Source of the DNA: Tetradesmus obliquus
Taxonomy: Eukaryota; Chlorophyta; Chlorophyceae; Sphaeropleales; Scenedesmaceae
Direction: 5' to 3'
Length of the DNA stretch: 64,000 bases
NCBI GenBank assembly: GCA_030272155.1
Contig: CP126191.1
Span: forward strand, 9,012,501-9,076,500
Below, piece after piece: positions 55,983 through 64,000 of this stretch (its first letter is position 1; each line of letters begins with the position of its first letter). The notes beneath the pieces were generated by a model. The model was not told where the DNA came from. It was given only the letters and a program-made list of their open reading frames with translations, and ran no database searches. The position numbers and the translations under genes are program-made.

Positions 55983-57813
55983 CTGGTGTGGGGGCTGCCG
56001 CAGCTGGACAGTCGAGGTGCATGCTACTCACATAGTATGTGACCGAGGGGTTTCCAACGATGAGCACCATTTGTAGCAGGTGTGGTGATGAGGGGCATAC
56101 CGCACATACATTCCAGTGTAAGGTTCCGTCAATAAAGACAACTCCTTTGCATGATCAGGCTTGCTGCAACACCCGCTTGGCTTTCTGCAGCATCTTGCTG
56201 TGGTGCAGAAGCAACTATCATGATGTGACTGCTTGCGTTTCTTACATTCAACATGTGGCTGCTTGCTTTTCGAAGCAGTAAAGAACTTTGCAACCTGCAC
56301 GCATGATGCAGGCCACGCCCCTTGTTGTTGTGTCCAAATGCCATTTGCCATGCCTCAAAGCCTGGGCTTGGCAGCGGCGCCATGCTGCATTGCCGGCACA
56401 CTCTTTTAGTGGCAGTGCATGCTGCGACTTTCTGAGCCACGTTTGCTCAGCAGTGCCGTTGTACGCTCCAGCAGTGCGGCATGGTGTTGCCGGCTGGCGG
56501 GTTGATCAAGCACAGCAGGCAGGACGGGTTTTCTCACAGCCAGTTGAAAGGCGGTACAGCGACGTACGTGTGCACTGAACTGGCCATAGCTTGACTTGTC
56601 ATCAAATGGGCAGCTGGGTTGGGCTTACCATCTATTAGGGTACCAAAGCATCTACTAAGGGTACTGAATCGTCAACGTTCCAACGGGTGGCAGCGGCGGC
56701 GTGCATTCAGTATGAAGAGTGCATTAAGTGTTGTTAGACCTTGAGGCCTCACAGCCTGTGTGAGGCTGCAGCAGCCACGACGACAGGCACTACAAAGTTT
56801 TTTGTCAGGAAGTGTTACCGCCTTCACCCTTCTTTTGCATCAGGCGCATGTGTCATGCTTGACACAGGCCTGCGTGCGACCGCTATGCTCCTTGGCATTG
56901 TAAGCATGTGTCCACGATTTCGTAGCATGCCGCAGATCAGAGGCGCATGTCTCACAACCGGTTACACCAACACGACAGTGCACAGCAGACCAGAAACTTG
57001 ATTCAAACCCCATGCTGAACCCACTTGGTGCAGGCAGCAGGTTTGACTGATTGCAACTGGTGGTGTTGCAGTGAAGTTAGCAGAGCCGCGTGACAAGCAT
57101 CCCTGGCAGCTGCAGCATGCCTGCAATGCAACCATGTGCTGTGGCCATTGCCGCTGCGCAGTGCTGCGAGGGACCACAGCATGCACAGCAACCACTGCTG
57201 CAGGTACAGGCGTAGGCTGGCGCCCACTAGCAATAGCACCTTGCAAGCTTGCGGCACATCAGCCCCATTCACTGTGCAGGCCTAATGCATGATTCAGGTG
57301 CAATCCGGTCCACAGCTGGCACAACACCACATCTGCTATGGCGCGTGTGCTACAAACACGCATTCGCACAGCGTGAAAGAGGCACAGCTACAGGCTGCCA
57401 CTGCCTCCACACATGCAAGGCAGGCAGCTTGTTGATGCGGCTAACTGCTACTTCACATGGCGCACATGCCACCACAAGCACAGCATGATTATGCAGACCT
57501 CCAGTGATGCCCAGCTGCATCGCTGTCCAATCACAAGCTCTGGCACACAAACTAATAGCATCACATGCACTGCCTGCAGCTGCGCTCATACCTGCTGCAC
57601 ACACTACTGGCTGTAGGTGTGCAAACACGCCACCTTGTCAACATAGCGGTTTGACTAGGCCAGACAGCCTGAGTGGCACAACCAAAACACATCCCAGCAG
57701 CACAACCAGCAGCGCGTCAAGCGCTGCAGTCCGAAACCCAAACCCCCTCCCCAAGTCAGTCTCTATGAAGCTGAAGCAATGCACTGTGCCCGCAGCAGCA
57801 GATTAGCAGCTGA
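55983..57813. other. Convergent intergenic region
   Basis: About 1.8 kb between the end of the ankyrin-kinase gene (plus) and the end of Sm D2 (minus). It should contain both 3' UTRs. Nothing else is recognised; short open frames on both strands lack domains. Confidence 0.5.
56117..56121 (+). terminator. Putative TGTAA polyadenylation signal
   Basis: TGTAA lies 135 bases after the stop codon of the ankyrin-SPRY-kinase gene, a usual 3' UTR distance in chlorophytes, which favour TGTAA over AATAAA. Confidence 0.5.
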
Positions 57814-58984
57814 TCACTTGGGGTTGCGCAGCACCAGAATGACGGAGTCTCCTCGCAGAAACATCTTGCTGATGAAGCGGTCCCTGTTCACCGGCCGTGA
57901 GGCCTTAGCACCCTTGCCTGTCTTGGGGATCTGCAGCAGCAGCAGCAGCAGCAGCAGCAGCGGCGGCAGCGGGGAGGCAGCGCGCAAGTGGTGTTGCAAA
58001 GCCGAGCAGCAGCTGTAGCGCAAGCATGCAAGTGTTCTGCGTCAAGCACTGTGGTGCGTGTGTGTATCTGGTGCAGTGCCTCCTGCTGCTCGCTTCTGCC
58101 CATTGCTCAGGTCTGTCAGCTGTGATCCTTGAGCAACACTGCTGCTGCTTTCACAAAGGCATCAGGACTCTCCTGCCGTGCAGCAGCTGGTCAGAGGACG
58201 CACTGCTACACAAGCGACTATGCCGACTTCGGCACTGGCCCGTCAATGATGCTGCAGAGCTGCTAATTCTGCTGCTGCCCCCTTTGCTGCTGCTTCCTGT
58301 GCTGCTAGCACTGCTGTTGCTGCTGCTGCTGCTGCTGCTGCTGATTCCCGTGCTGCTAGCGCTGCTGCCTCTGCTGGCTCACCTCTGTCCACATCTCCTT
58401 CACATTCTCCAGCACCATGTTGCAGTGCCTGTCGAAGGCCTTCACACGCCCCAGCAGCTTGTGGTTGTTGCGGCAGTTGATCAACACCTGGCGGCACACA
58501 CAGCCATGTAACAGAGTGCAAGGCAAGAGTGAGGTAAAAGCAGGCAGTGTGGTGAGGCGCGCGCTTGCAGTAGTGTGAAGGCAGCACAAAGGGGCGTGGG
58601 TTGGCAGCGCGTGCAGTGTGCCAAGCTGCTGCGCGCTCCTGCTGCAGTGAGGAGAGAGCAGCAATGCTGCTGCAGGCTGCTGATTGAGCTGTCTACACGG
58701 ATGTGTACGTTGTCTTCCAAGCCGATGCGCAAAAGGGGTGCAGCATAAGAGGCACAAGCAATCCGCTGCTGCTGCTACTGTTCCTGCTGCTACTGCTGCT
58801 GCTTTTCTCTTGCGCAGCTGCTACTGATGGCACTGCAGTGCTGCAACGAGCGTAACATCGAAAAGTTCGACACCTGTGAGTTTGTCTTCACGCTGGTGGT
58901 GAGCACTGATAGCGGGCCTGTGCGGAACTCCTCTGCCTCCTTTGCCTCCCGCTCATCCACACTCATCGGCTGTGCAGCAGCCAT
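57814..58984 (-). CDS. SMD2: Spliceosomal small nuclear ribonucleoprotein Sm D2
   Basis: Sm D2 is one of the seven core Sm proteins that form the ring around the Sm site of U1, U2, U4 and U5 snRNAs and is needed for snRNP assembly and pre-mRNA splicing. Three exons on the minus strand: 58984-58874, 58487-58383 and 57930-57814. All join in phase 0 and give 110 residues, slightly shorter than animal Sm D2. [16 protein letters not shown] is the D2-specific N-terminus. [20 protein letters not shown] followed by [15 protein letters not shown] is Sm motif 1, and [16 protein letters not shown] is Sm motif 2 with the RGD-type RNA-contact loop. The last intron ends in (CTG)nCAG directly at the splice site. 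The gene is divergent from the GNAT-like gene. Confidence 0.97.
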
Positions 58985-59359
58985 TGCTGCTGATTCCTTT
59001 TTAACGGTGATCTAATCAGTTTACCTAGCCTGTTGCCTGCGAGGCCCTCTTGGCAGCAGAGCAAACGAGCACGGGACCTTATGCCTTTACTTGTGGCTGC
59101 TGGACAGTGTGATCGGGGAGCTGGGAACAGTAGAAACTGTATAAAGCAAAGACGTTTCTTCTGCCGTGGCTCAGGCACAGGAGCTGATCTGTTCATGTCT
59201 AGTGACTGTCAGTCTGCTGTGACAGCAGGGTTTGTGTGTGCTGGCACTCTGATTGCTTGACAAGGAGCTCAGCGTGACAGCACGTTTCCCACTGCATATG
59301 CAAACGTTTCTGGTTACTTTTGTGCTTCCTAGTGCACGCCCTGCGAGTCGACAGACACC
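58985..59359. promoter_or_regulatory. Divergent intergenic region, possible shared promoter
   Basis: 375 bp between the start codons of Sm D2 (minus) and the GNAT-like gene (plus). It is free of CAG/CTG tracts, unlike its flanks. No specific element could be assigned. Confidence 0.4.
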
Positions 59360-59538
59360 ATGCTGCTACCAGCCAGTCACTGCTCTGCTGCTGGTCATCA
59401 GCGGGCGCCAGTCCTGGCATCATGCACAGCTGGTCCACAACACAGCGTTGGTGTAGCAAGACGCAGACGAGCACAGATAGCACAAGCCCCTCTATTGCAT
59501 CAGTGTCGCATGCAATGCAGAGCAGCTGCAGAGGAGCC

Positions 59539-59580
<42 letters not shown>

Positions 59581-59639
59581 CAGCAGCTCGCCAGCCAGTC
59601 TAGCCGAAAGTGCTCCATCAACATCTGGCAGAGATGAAA

Positions 59640-59685
<46 letters not shown>

Positions 59686-61875
59686 GGACCTGCTGACGTT
59701 TCAGGAGGTGACGCAGATAGCATCAGCTCGAGGGCTGCACCTCTCTGTGAAGACGCTCGGCCCTGGCTACCGCATCGTGTGCAGGGACGGTGCGTGCAGC
59801 GCAACCTTACAACAGCAGCACTTTGGTTTGCTAGCTCTGCAGTCAAAACAGAAAGCAGAAGCGCAGTGGAGTGCAACCTGCTAAGCTACATATATCCAGC
59901 AGGACTTCGGTATGCTGACTCTGCATTGAAAAGAAACAGCAGAAGCACAGTAGGTGAAACTTTGAGCAACGGCGCAGCCGGTTGTCCAGGCTGCATCATG
60001 AGGATGCCATGTAGGATTGCACGGCCACATTCTGCTTGTCAGCGTAGGGCAGTAGCCATCCTGCAGCTGCCGCGGGTGGCTCGCATGTGTTTTGCTGCAG
60101 TGCAGTGCAGCAGTGTTTCAGTATCCACCTTCAGCGCATGTGTTGCTGTGCAGGTGATGAGAATGGGCCAGTGCTGGGAGCTACGGCTGGCTTTGTGGCC
60201 CCTGCGTTTGGCCTGATGCACTGCGACACACTGCAAGTGTTTACCAGAGGGTGAGGCGTCACCAGGGTCACCGGCATCACCAGCGTCACCCGTGTCACTA
60301 GTTACACTGCGGTCTGCCCGGCACTGCTGCATGGCAGCTTGCATGCACACACACCAAACACAGCCGAGCGCAGCGTGCTACAGGGCAGCTGCATATGATC
60401 AAAGCAAGCGCGGCGACAAACAGCCGGATGAAATGCTGCTGCAACGCTGCCTGTGTGGTTACACTGGTGATGCATTTTCTCACCTGCTGCTGCTGCTGCT
60501 GTGCAGCATGCGGGGCGAGGCTGGCGACCGCATCCGCAAGAGCCCCCTGGGGCTGGGGCTGCTGCTGGGTGGTGCTGTGTTCAGCCATGGCAGGAGCTGC
60601 GGCTGCAGTAAAGCAGAGATCCTGGCCATCAATGATGATGGTGAGTGCGGCTGTAACATGTTACGTAACACATGCTGTGGCGGCGCTGCTGGGTGGTGCT
60701 GTTTTCAGCCATGGCGGGAGCTGCGGCTGCAGCAAAGCAGAGATCCTGGCCATACATTAAGACGGTGAGAACACTCCCAACACATGCGTAACTATGCATT
60801 TACCTCGGTCCTTCAAGATCCAGGATCCGTATACACTCATCCTTTGCCAGGTGCCTTTGTAACACATGCTGTACTGGCAAGTGCTGCGCGGGTGTTCAAG
60901 TCAGTGTGTGCCGTACATGCGTGCTAGTGACGCTGCATTCCCAGATTGCTGATGGGTGCCGGCCGCTGCTAGCAGCTTGCCAGGAGGCATATGTTGGCAC
61001 CACCGGCACAGCATTGCTGTGCACGTGCTGGCAGCTGTGGTAACATCAGTTGCTGCCGTCTTGGCACTGCTGCAGATGCGTGGCACGAGCGCTTGGTGCG
61101 CTATTACTCTTACTTCGCTGCTGCTGCTGCTGGTGCTGCTGCTGCTGCTGGTGCTGCTGCTGCTGCTGCTGCTGCTGCTGTCTTGGCGTTGCTGCAGATG
61201 CATGGCATGAGCGCTTGGTGCGCTACTACTCTTACTTTGGCTTCAAGCCGGTCTGCAAGGTGGGTGATGCAGCAGCGTACGGGGTACGGACGTCAGCCAT
61301 TCATCGCGCCTGAAGAGTTTGTCATGTGTGCCTAGCGCTGTCGCTTTGCGCACATCATTATGTTGACGGTGGCAGCGGCGAGGTTCATTATGCTGCGGAC
61401 TGCAGAGAGGTCAGCTTGCGCTTACGCTGCATCACTGCCATGCACGACAGCCTTCTGTTATGCCAGATTGTGGACAGGGTGGGCAGTGGGAGCGGTGCTC
61501 CATGTGCCTGCCTGCATGCCAGATCTGTTTGTTGATTCTGAAGTGCTATGCACTGGGCACATCAGTGGTGTGGACACACGCCAGTATGCCTTTTCAGCAC
61601 ACACACGTCATTCAATTCAATACCGCTGAGTTTTGATCGCTGCTGCCGCTGCTGCTGTGCTGCTCCAGGTTGGGGGCCGAGGTTTCTTCCAAGACCTGCC
61701 GCACCTGCTTGTGTGGGGAGGCGAGGGCACGCGCATGGATGCAGACATAGCGGAGGCTCTGGCCAGGTGGACGCCTGCGCTGCGGCAAAGCGTGGCCAGC
61801 AGAAAGCAGAGGGCAGCCGCGCAGGCGGCAGCTGCAGAAAGAAGCAGCAGCAGCAGCAGCAGCAGCAGCAGGTGA
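59360..61875 (+). CDS. GNAT-superfamily-like protein, probably plastid-targeted
   Basis: Five exons: 59360-59789, 60154-60250, 60507-60640, 61198-61259 and 61669-61875, all in phase, giving 309 residues. The N-terminus (MLLPASHCSAAGHQRAPVLA, then ARRRRAQIAQA) has a chloroplast transit-peptide composition, followed by two poly-Ser runs from CAG repeats. The core reads GYRIVCRDGDENGPVLGATA, then LMHCDTLQVFTRG, SPLGLGLLLGGAVFSHGRS, GCSKAEILAINDDAWHERLV and RYYSYFGFKPVCKVGG. This order (sheet with G.v.G...., hydrophobic .LQVF, a Gly-Leu-rich helix start, and .L.ryY...GF..V) is that of GNAT acetyltransferases. The acetyl-CoA loop (usually Q/RxxGxG/A) appears only as PLGLG, so activity is uncertain. 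DLPHLLVWGGEGTRMDAD near the C-terminus looks strongly conserved, but I cannot place it. The end is a Ser run. Introns 3 and upstream of exon 4 carry partial exon copies. Confidence 0.65.
59540..59689 (+). repeat. Two (CAG)n tracts coding poly-Ser in the GNAT-like gene
   Basis: Runs at about 59541-59577 and 59644-59682 read as AGC (Ser) in the gene frame and separate the presumed transit peptide from the core. They would be length-variable linkers. Confidence 0.85.
60687..60770 (+). pseudogene. Partial copy of GNAT-like exon 3 in its following intron
   Basis: This sequence repeats the second half of exon 3 including the donor region: exon GCTGCTGGGTGGTGCTGTGT against copy GCTGCTGGGTGGTGCTGTTT, and both continue AGCAGAGATCCTGGCCAT. 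The copy then reads ACATTAAGACGGTGAG where the exon has CAATGATGATGGTGAG, creating an in-frame TAA. It lacks a proper acceptor and is judged non-coding. Confidence 0.8.
61059..61115 (+). pseudogene. Partial upstream copy of GNAT-like exon 4
   Basis: GTCTTGGCACTGCTGCAG then ATGCGTGGCACGAGCGCTTG repeats the acceptor and first 40 bases of exon 4 (61181-61237), then runs into GCTGCTG repeats. The AG at 61075 is a usable acceptor in the right phase, but reading on would go through poly-Ala and out of the exon 4 frame. It is either a pseudoexon or a source of a truncated isoform. Confidence 0.75.
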
Positions 61876-63358
61876 TAGTCAGGATACTGCTTGCGGTTTC
61901 ATCGCCACTTCTGTACTGTTAGTGAATGCATTATGTGGCCGCCATTTGGTGGGTGTCAGCAGGTTGGCTGGTCAGGCATGCTGATGCAATAGATGCCTTG
62001 GCATTTTTGTTTGTTACATCTTGCCATAACCTGGTGGCATGCGCAACAAGGTTTCCCTGTCGAAACAGGGGCACAGCATGTGCTGCACTGGACTAGTGTT
62101 TTGCGGCGCTCCTGCACGCAGGCGCAGCAGCTTCGCAGGACATGTGGCAGCAGCTATACATTACTTGTGCTTTCACAGTGTGTTGTTCCCGTCATGGCGT
62201 GCTTGTATGTTGCCGGCAACAAGCTTGTGGTGTGCCCCCACCCATATGCCATCACATTTTCACATTCACTGAACATCACTGAACATCTGGCAGATGTTCT
62301 GCATGCCCAAAATAACAGAGATGCTGGTCCCTTGACACATTCCTTTCCGCAAGCTGCAGTTGCTCACATAGTGATAACGTCAGCGTTCCAGATGTGTAGC
62401 ACAGTTTCGTAATTGGCAGTCAACCTGCTGACTTTAGCATCTGTGTTGTACGTGCCTCACGGCGAATTCTCTTGGGGCGTGCCGTTGCCAGCTTGCTTCT
62501 AGCTGCTAATCTGAGGTTCAGCAGCCATGGTGCTGATGCATGGTGGCCTTTCGGGGAACCACTTCTTACCATGTGAGTACGCATTATGTTGCATTGTGCT
62601 TGTGCTTGTAATGAATGCAACCGGCAACTTTCTTTATATGCAGTTGCTCCAGCTGGCGCACTGCGGCGGCCGCTGCTGCACTGTTGCTGCCGGTGCAGCT
62701 GCCGCCCTGTTACGCATCGGCATACATGGTGGGAAGGATTTGCTCCAGGATTATTATCTGCATATTAGGAGAGCGCAGCTAGCAACGCAAGCCACTGGCT
62801 CACTGGTGCCAGCTGGTTCCGGAAATCAGATGCATGTCTGCCAGAACCCTACCGTAACCGCACGGAATATTACACGCCGAAAAACAGAAACCAGCTAACC
62901 GACATAGCAGCGTCTTCAAGCTCACACTTGTTAGTATTTACAGCGCTGAAGGAGGCCTGCTCGCCGCGGTTGTTTGCACTGTCGACACAGCCCGCTGTGC
63001 TGTCCAGGGGTTTCATCTGGGTATCATTGCTGTTGACTCCGTAGTACTGTTTGAAACAGCGATCGGTACGAAATAGTTGCCACGCTACACTGTCAAGCTT
63101 CTATCATGCTCGACAGCCCTGAGCAGCAGGCAGCAGGCACCAGCATCGGCTCAAGTCGCCCTTCTGGTTGCAGCAGAAGTGCACATCGGGACTGCCAGGT
63201 GCTTTCTGGTCACCTGATGTAGCGCTGAATGCTTAGACTGGCAGCGCGTGTGTCGGGCTAGCCCTGCAAAGGAAGAGGCCTCTTCAATGCTGCGCTGCTG
63301 CTGTCTTTCACAGCCACAGTAACAGGCGCCTGCGTCGTTGTGCAGCATGCTGTTTCGC
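61876..63358. other. Intergenic region
   Basis: About 1.5 kb between the GNAT-like stop and the next gene. A short two-exon reading can be made at 62527-62770 (MVLMHGGLSGNHFLP...), but it has no domain and weak splice support, so it is not annotated as a gene. Confidence 0.45.
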
Positions 63359-64000
63359 ATGGTGTTCATATCAAACCTGTCTTCTGCCCTGCAGGTGACG
63401 TCATTCCAGGCGTTGTGCACAGCCCTGCAGCACCCTGCAGTTACAGCAGACCCCCAGACAGTATGCTGCGTCCTGCAGACCTGCCGCAGCTGGCGCGCTG
63501 CAGTACAGCAGGCAGCAGCAGGCACCACAATCATCGACCTCCACAGCCTGCACAGCATCGCCAAGCTCTCGCAGTTTGCAGCCTGGATCCCGCGGCATGC
63601 AGGCATGCTGGCTGAGCTCTTCCTCACAGTGCCGCAGAGCGGCTGCGAGGGCCTCTCTGCAGAGAGCTACGCCACAGCAGCAGAACAGGTCCTGCTGCTG
63701 GCACTGCAGAACACCGCCGCTGCTGCTGGCGCACACGCAGTTTTTCCTGCAAGTCCTGCAAGCCCCCGGCCAGCAGTGCTGCAGCCGCTGCGCCTGCGCG
63801 TCTTCAGCACAGACTTCCTTTCAGGTCCTGGCCTGTTAGCTGCCCTTCCTGCAGCCACACTCACCAGCCTGGGGGTCAAGCACATGCAGGGCTACCCCTC
63901 CGCCAACAGCACAGCCATCTCGCACGCGCTTGCAGGACTCACTGCGCTGCGCCACCTCACCCTGGAGAACTACAACTGCGAGCACGGCAAGCTTGCAGGA
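63359..64000 (+). CDS. F-box-like / leucine-rich repeat protein, 3' truncated by window end
   Basis: An open frame of 214 codons runs off the right edge with no stop. It begins at ATG 63359 (MVFISNLSSALQVTSFQALC). Alternatively, CCTGCAG just before 63395 is an acceptor and earlier exons are missed. The first part, LCTALQHPAVTADPQTVCCV followed by LQTCRSWRAAVQQA, has the shape of the F-box end in algal proteins (L..AL..........V...CR.WR.AV). Later parts show LRR-like pieces: PLRLRVFSTDFLSG, AATLTSLGVKHMQGYP, and ALAGLTALRHLTLENYNCEH. F-box/LRR proteins usually pick substrates for SCF ubiquitin ligases, but the Skp1-contact half of the F-box is not evident here. Ala and Gln are frequent, as elsewhere in this genome. 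Confidence 0.65.
   Translation, partial: MVFISNLSSALQVTSFQALCTALQHPAVTADPQTVCCVLQTCRSWRAAVQQAAAGTTIIDLHSLHSIAKLSQFAAWIPRHAGMLAELFLTVPQSGCEGLSAESYATAAEQVLLLALQNTAAAAGAHAVFPASPASPRPAVLQPLRLRVFSTDFLSGPGLLAALPAATLTSLGVKHMQGYPSANSTAISHALAGLTALRHLTLENYNCEHGKLAG

Noticed and set aside
62527-62770. Possible two-exon small gene (MVLMHGGLSGNHFLP...)
   Set aside because: It can be spliced with a GTGAGT donor, but the product has no recognisable domain and is mostly Cys/Arg-rich after the junction.

Overview
The window looks like nuclear DNA of a chlorophyte green alga. The evidence is intron-dense genes with GTGAG/GTGCG donors and CTGCAG-type acceptors, a plastid phytoene synthase with a transit peptide, very abundant CAG/CTG trinucleotide tracts that are read as Gln, Ala or Ser, and a TGTAA motif of the kind green algae use as a poly(A) signal. 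A Sphaeropleales relative (Scenedesmus/Tetradesmus-like) is my guess from composition; the species is not shown by the sequence. I built the gene models by hand from splice sites, reading phase and family motifs. All have consistent phase except where noted.

Layout. 1-8.9 kb: no gene I can support; a 21-bp minisatellite (about 4.74-5.0 kb) and a (TAG)36 tract (8872-8980). 9.0-11.6 kb (-): a Gln/Ser/Ala-rich low-complexity protein. 11.6-15.06 kb: no recognisable gene. 15.07-15.78 kb: a 102/112-bp minisatellite that reaches into the last codons of the next gene. 15.76-18.94 kb (-): phytoene synthase, five exons, 407 aa. 19.93-21.22 kb (-): an intronless Per1/PGAP3-like GPI-remodelling protein. 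21.63-30.92 kb (+): a roughly 2,100-residue protein with two cyclic-nucleotide-binding-like domains, a degenerate class III cyclase-like region and C-terminal leucine-rich repeats. 31.67-33.81 kb (+): a small secreted PAN/Apple-like protein. 36.0-55.98 kb (+): a 50-exon, about 2,559-residue protein with roughly 29 ankyrin repeats, a SPRY domain inside the array, a protein kinase domain and a Cys-containing C-terminal region. 57.8-58.98 kb (-): the spliceosomal protein Sm D2. 59.36-61.88 kb (+): a plastid-targeted GNAT-like protein. 63.36 kb to the end (+): the start of an F-box-like/LRR protein that runs off the window.

The genes do not form a pathway. Two points stand out: the two very large multidomain signalling proteins, and a recurring pattern in which short pieces of exons with their splice sites are duplicated inside neighbouring introns (phytoene synthase, GNAT-like gene, ankyrin-kinase gene). 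Many (CTG)n tracts also sit directly at 3' splice sites. Two gene pairs (Per1 / cNMP-LRR and Sm D2 / GNAT) are divergent over about 400 bp and may share promoters.
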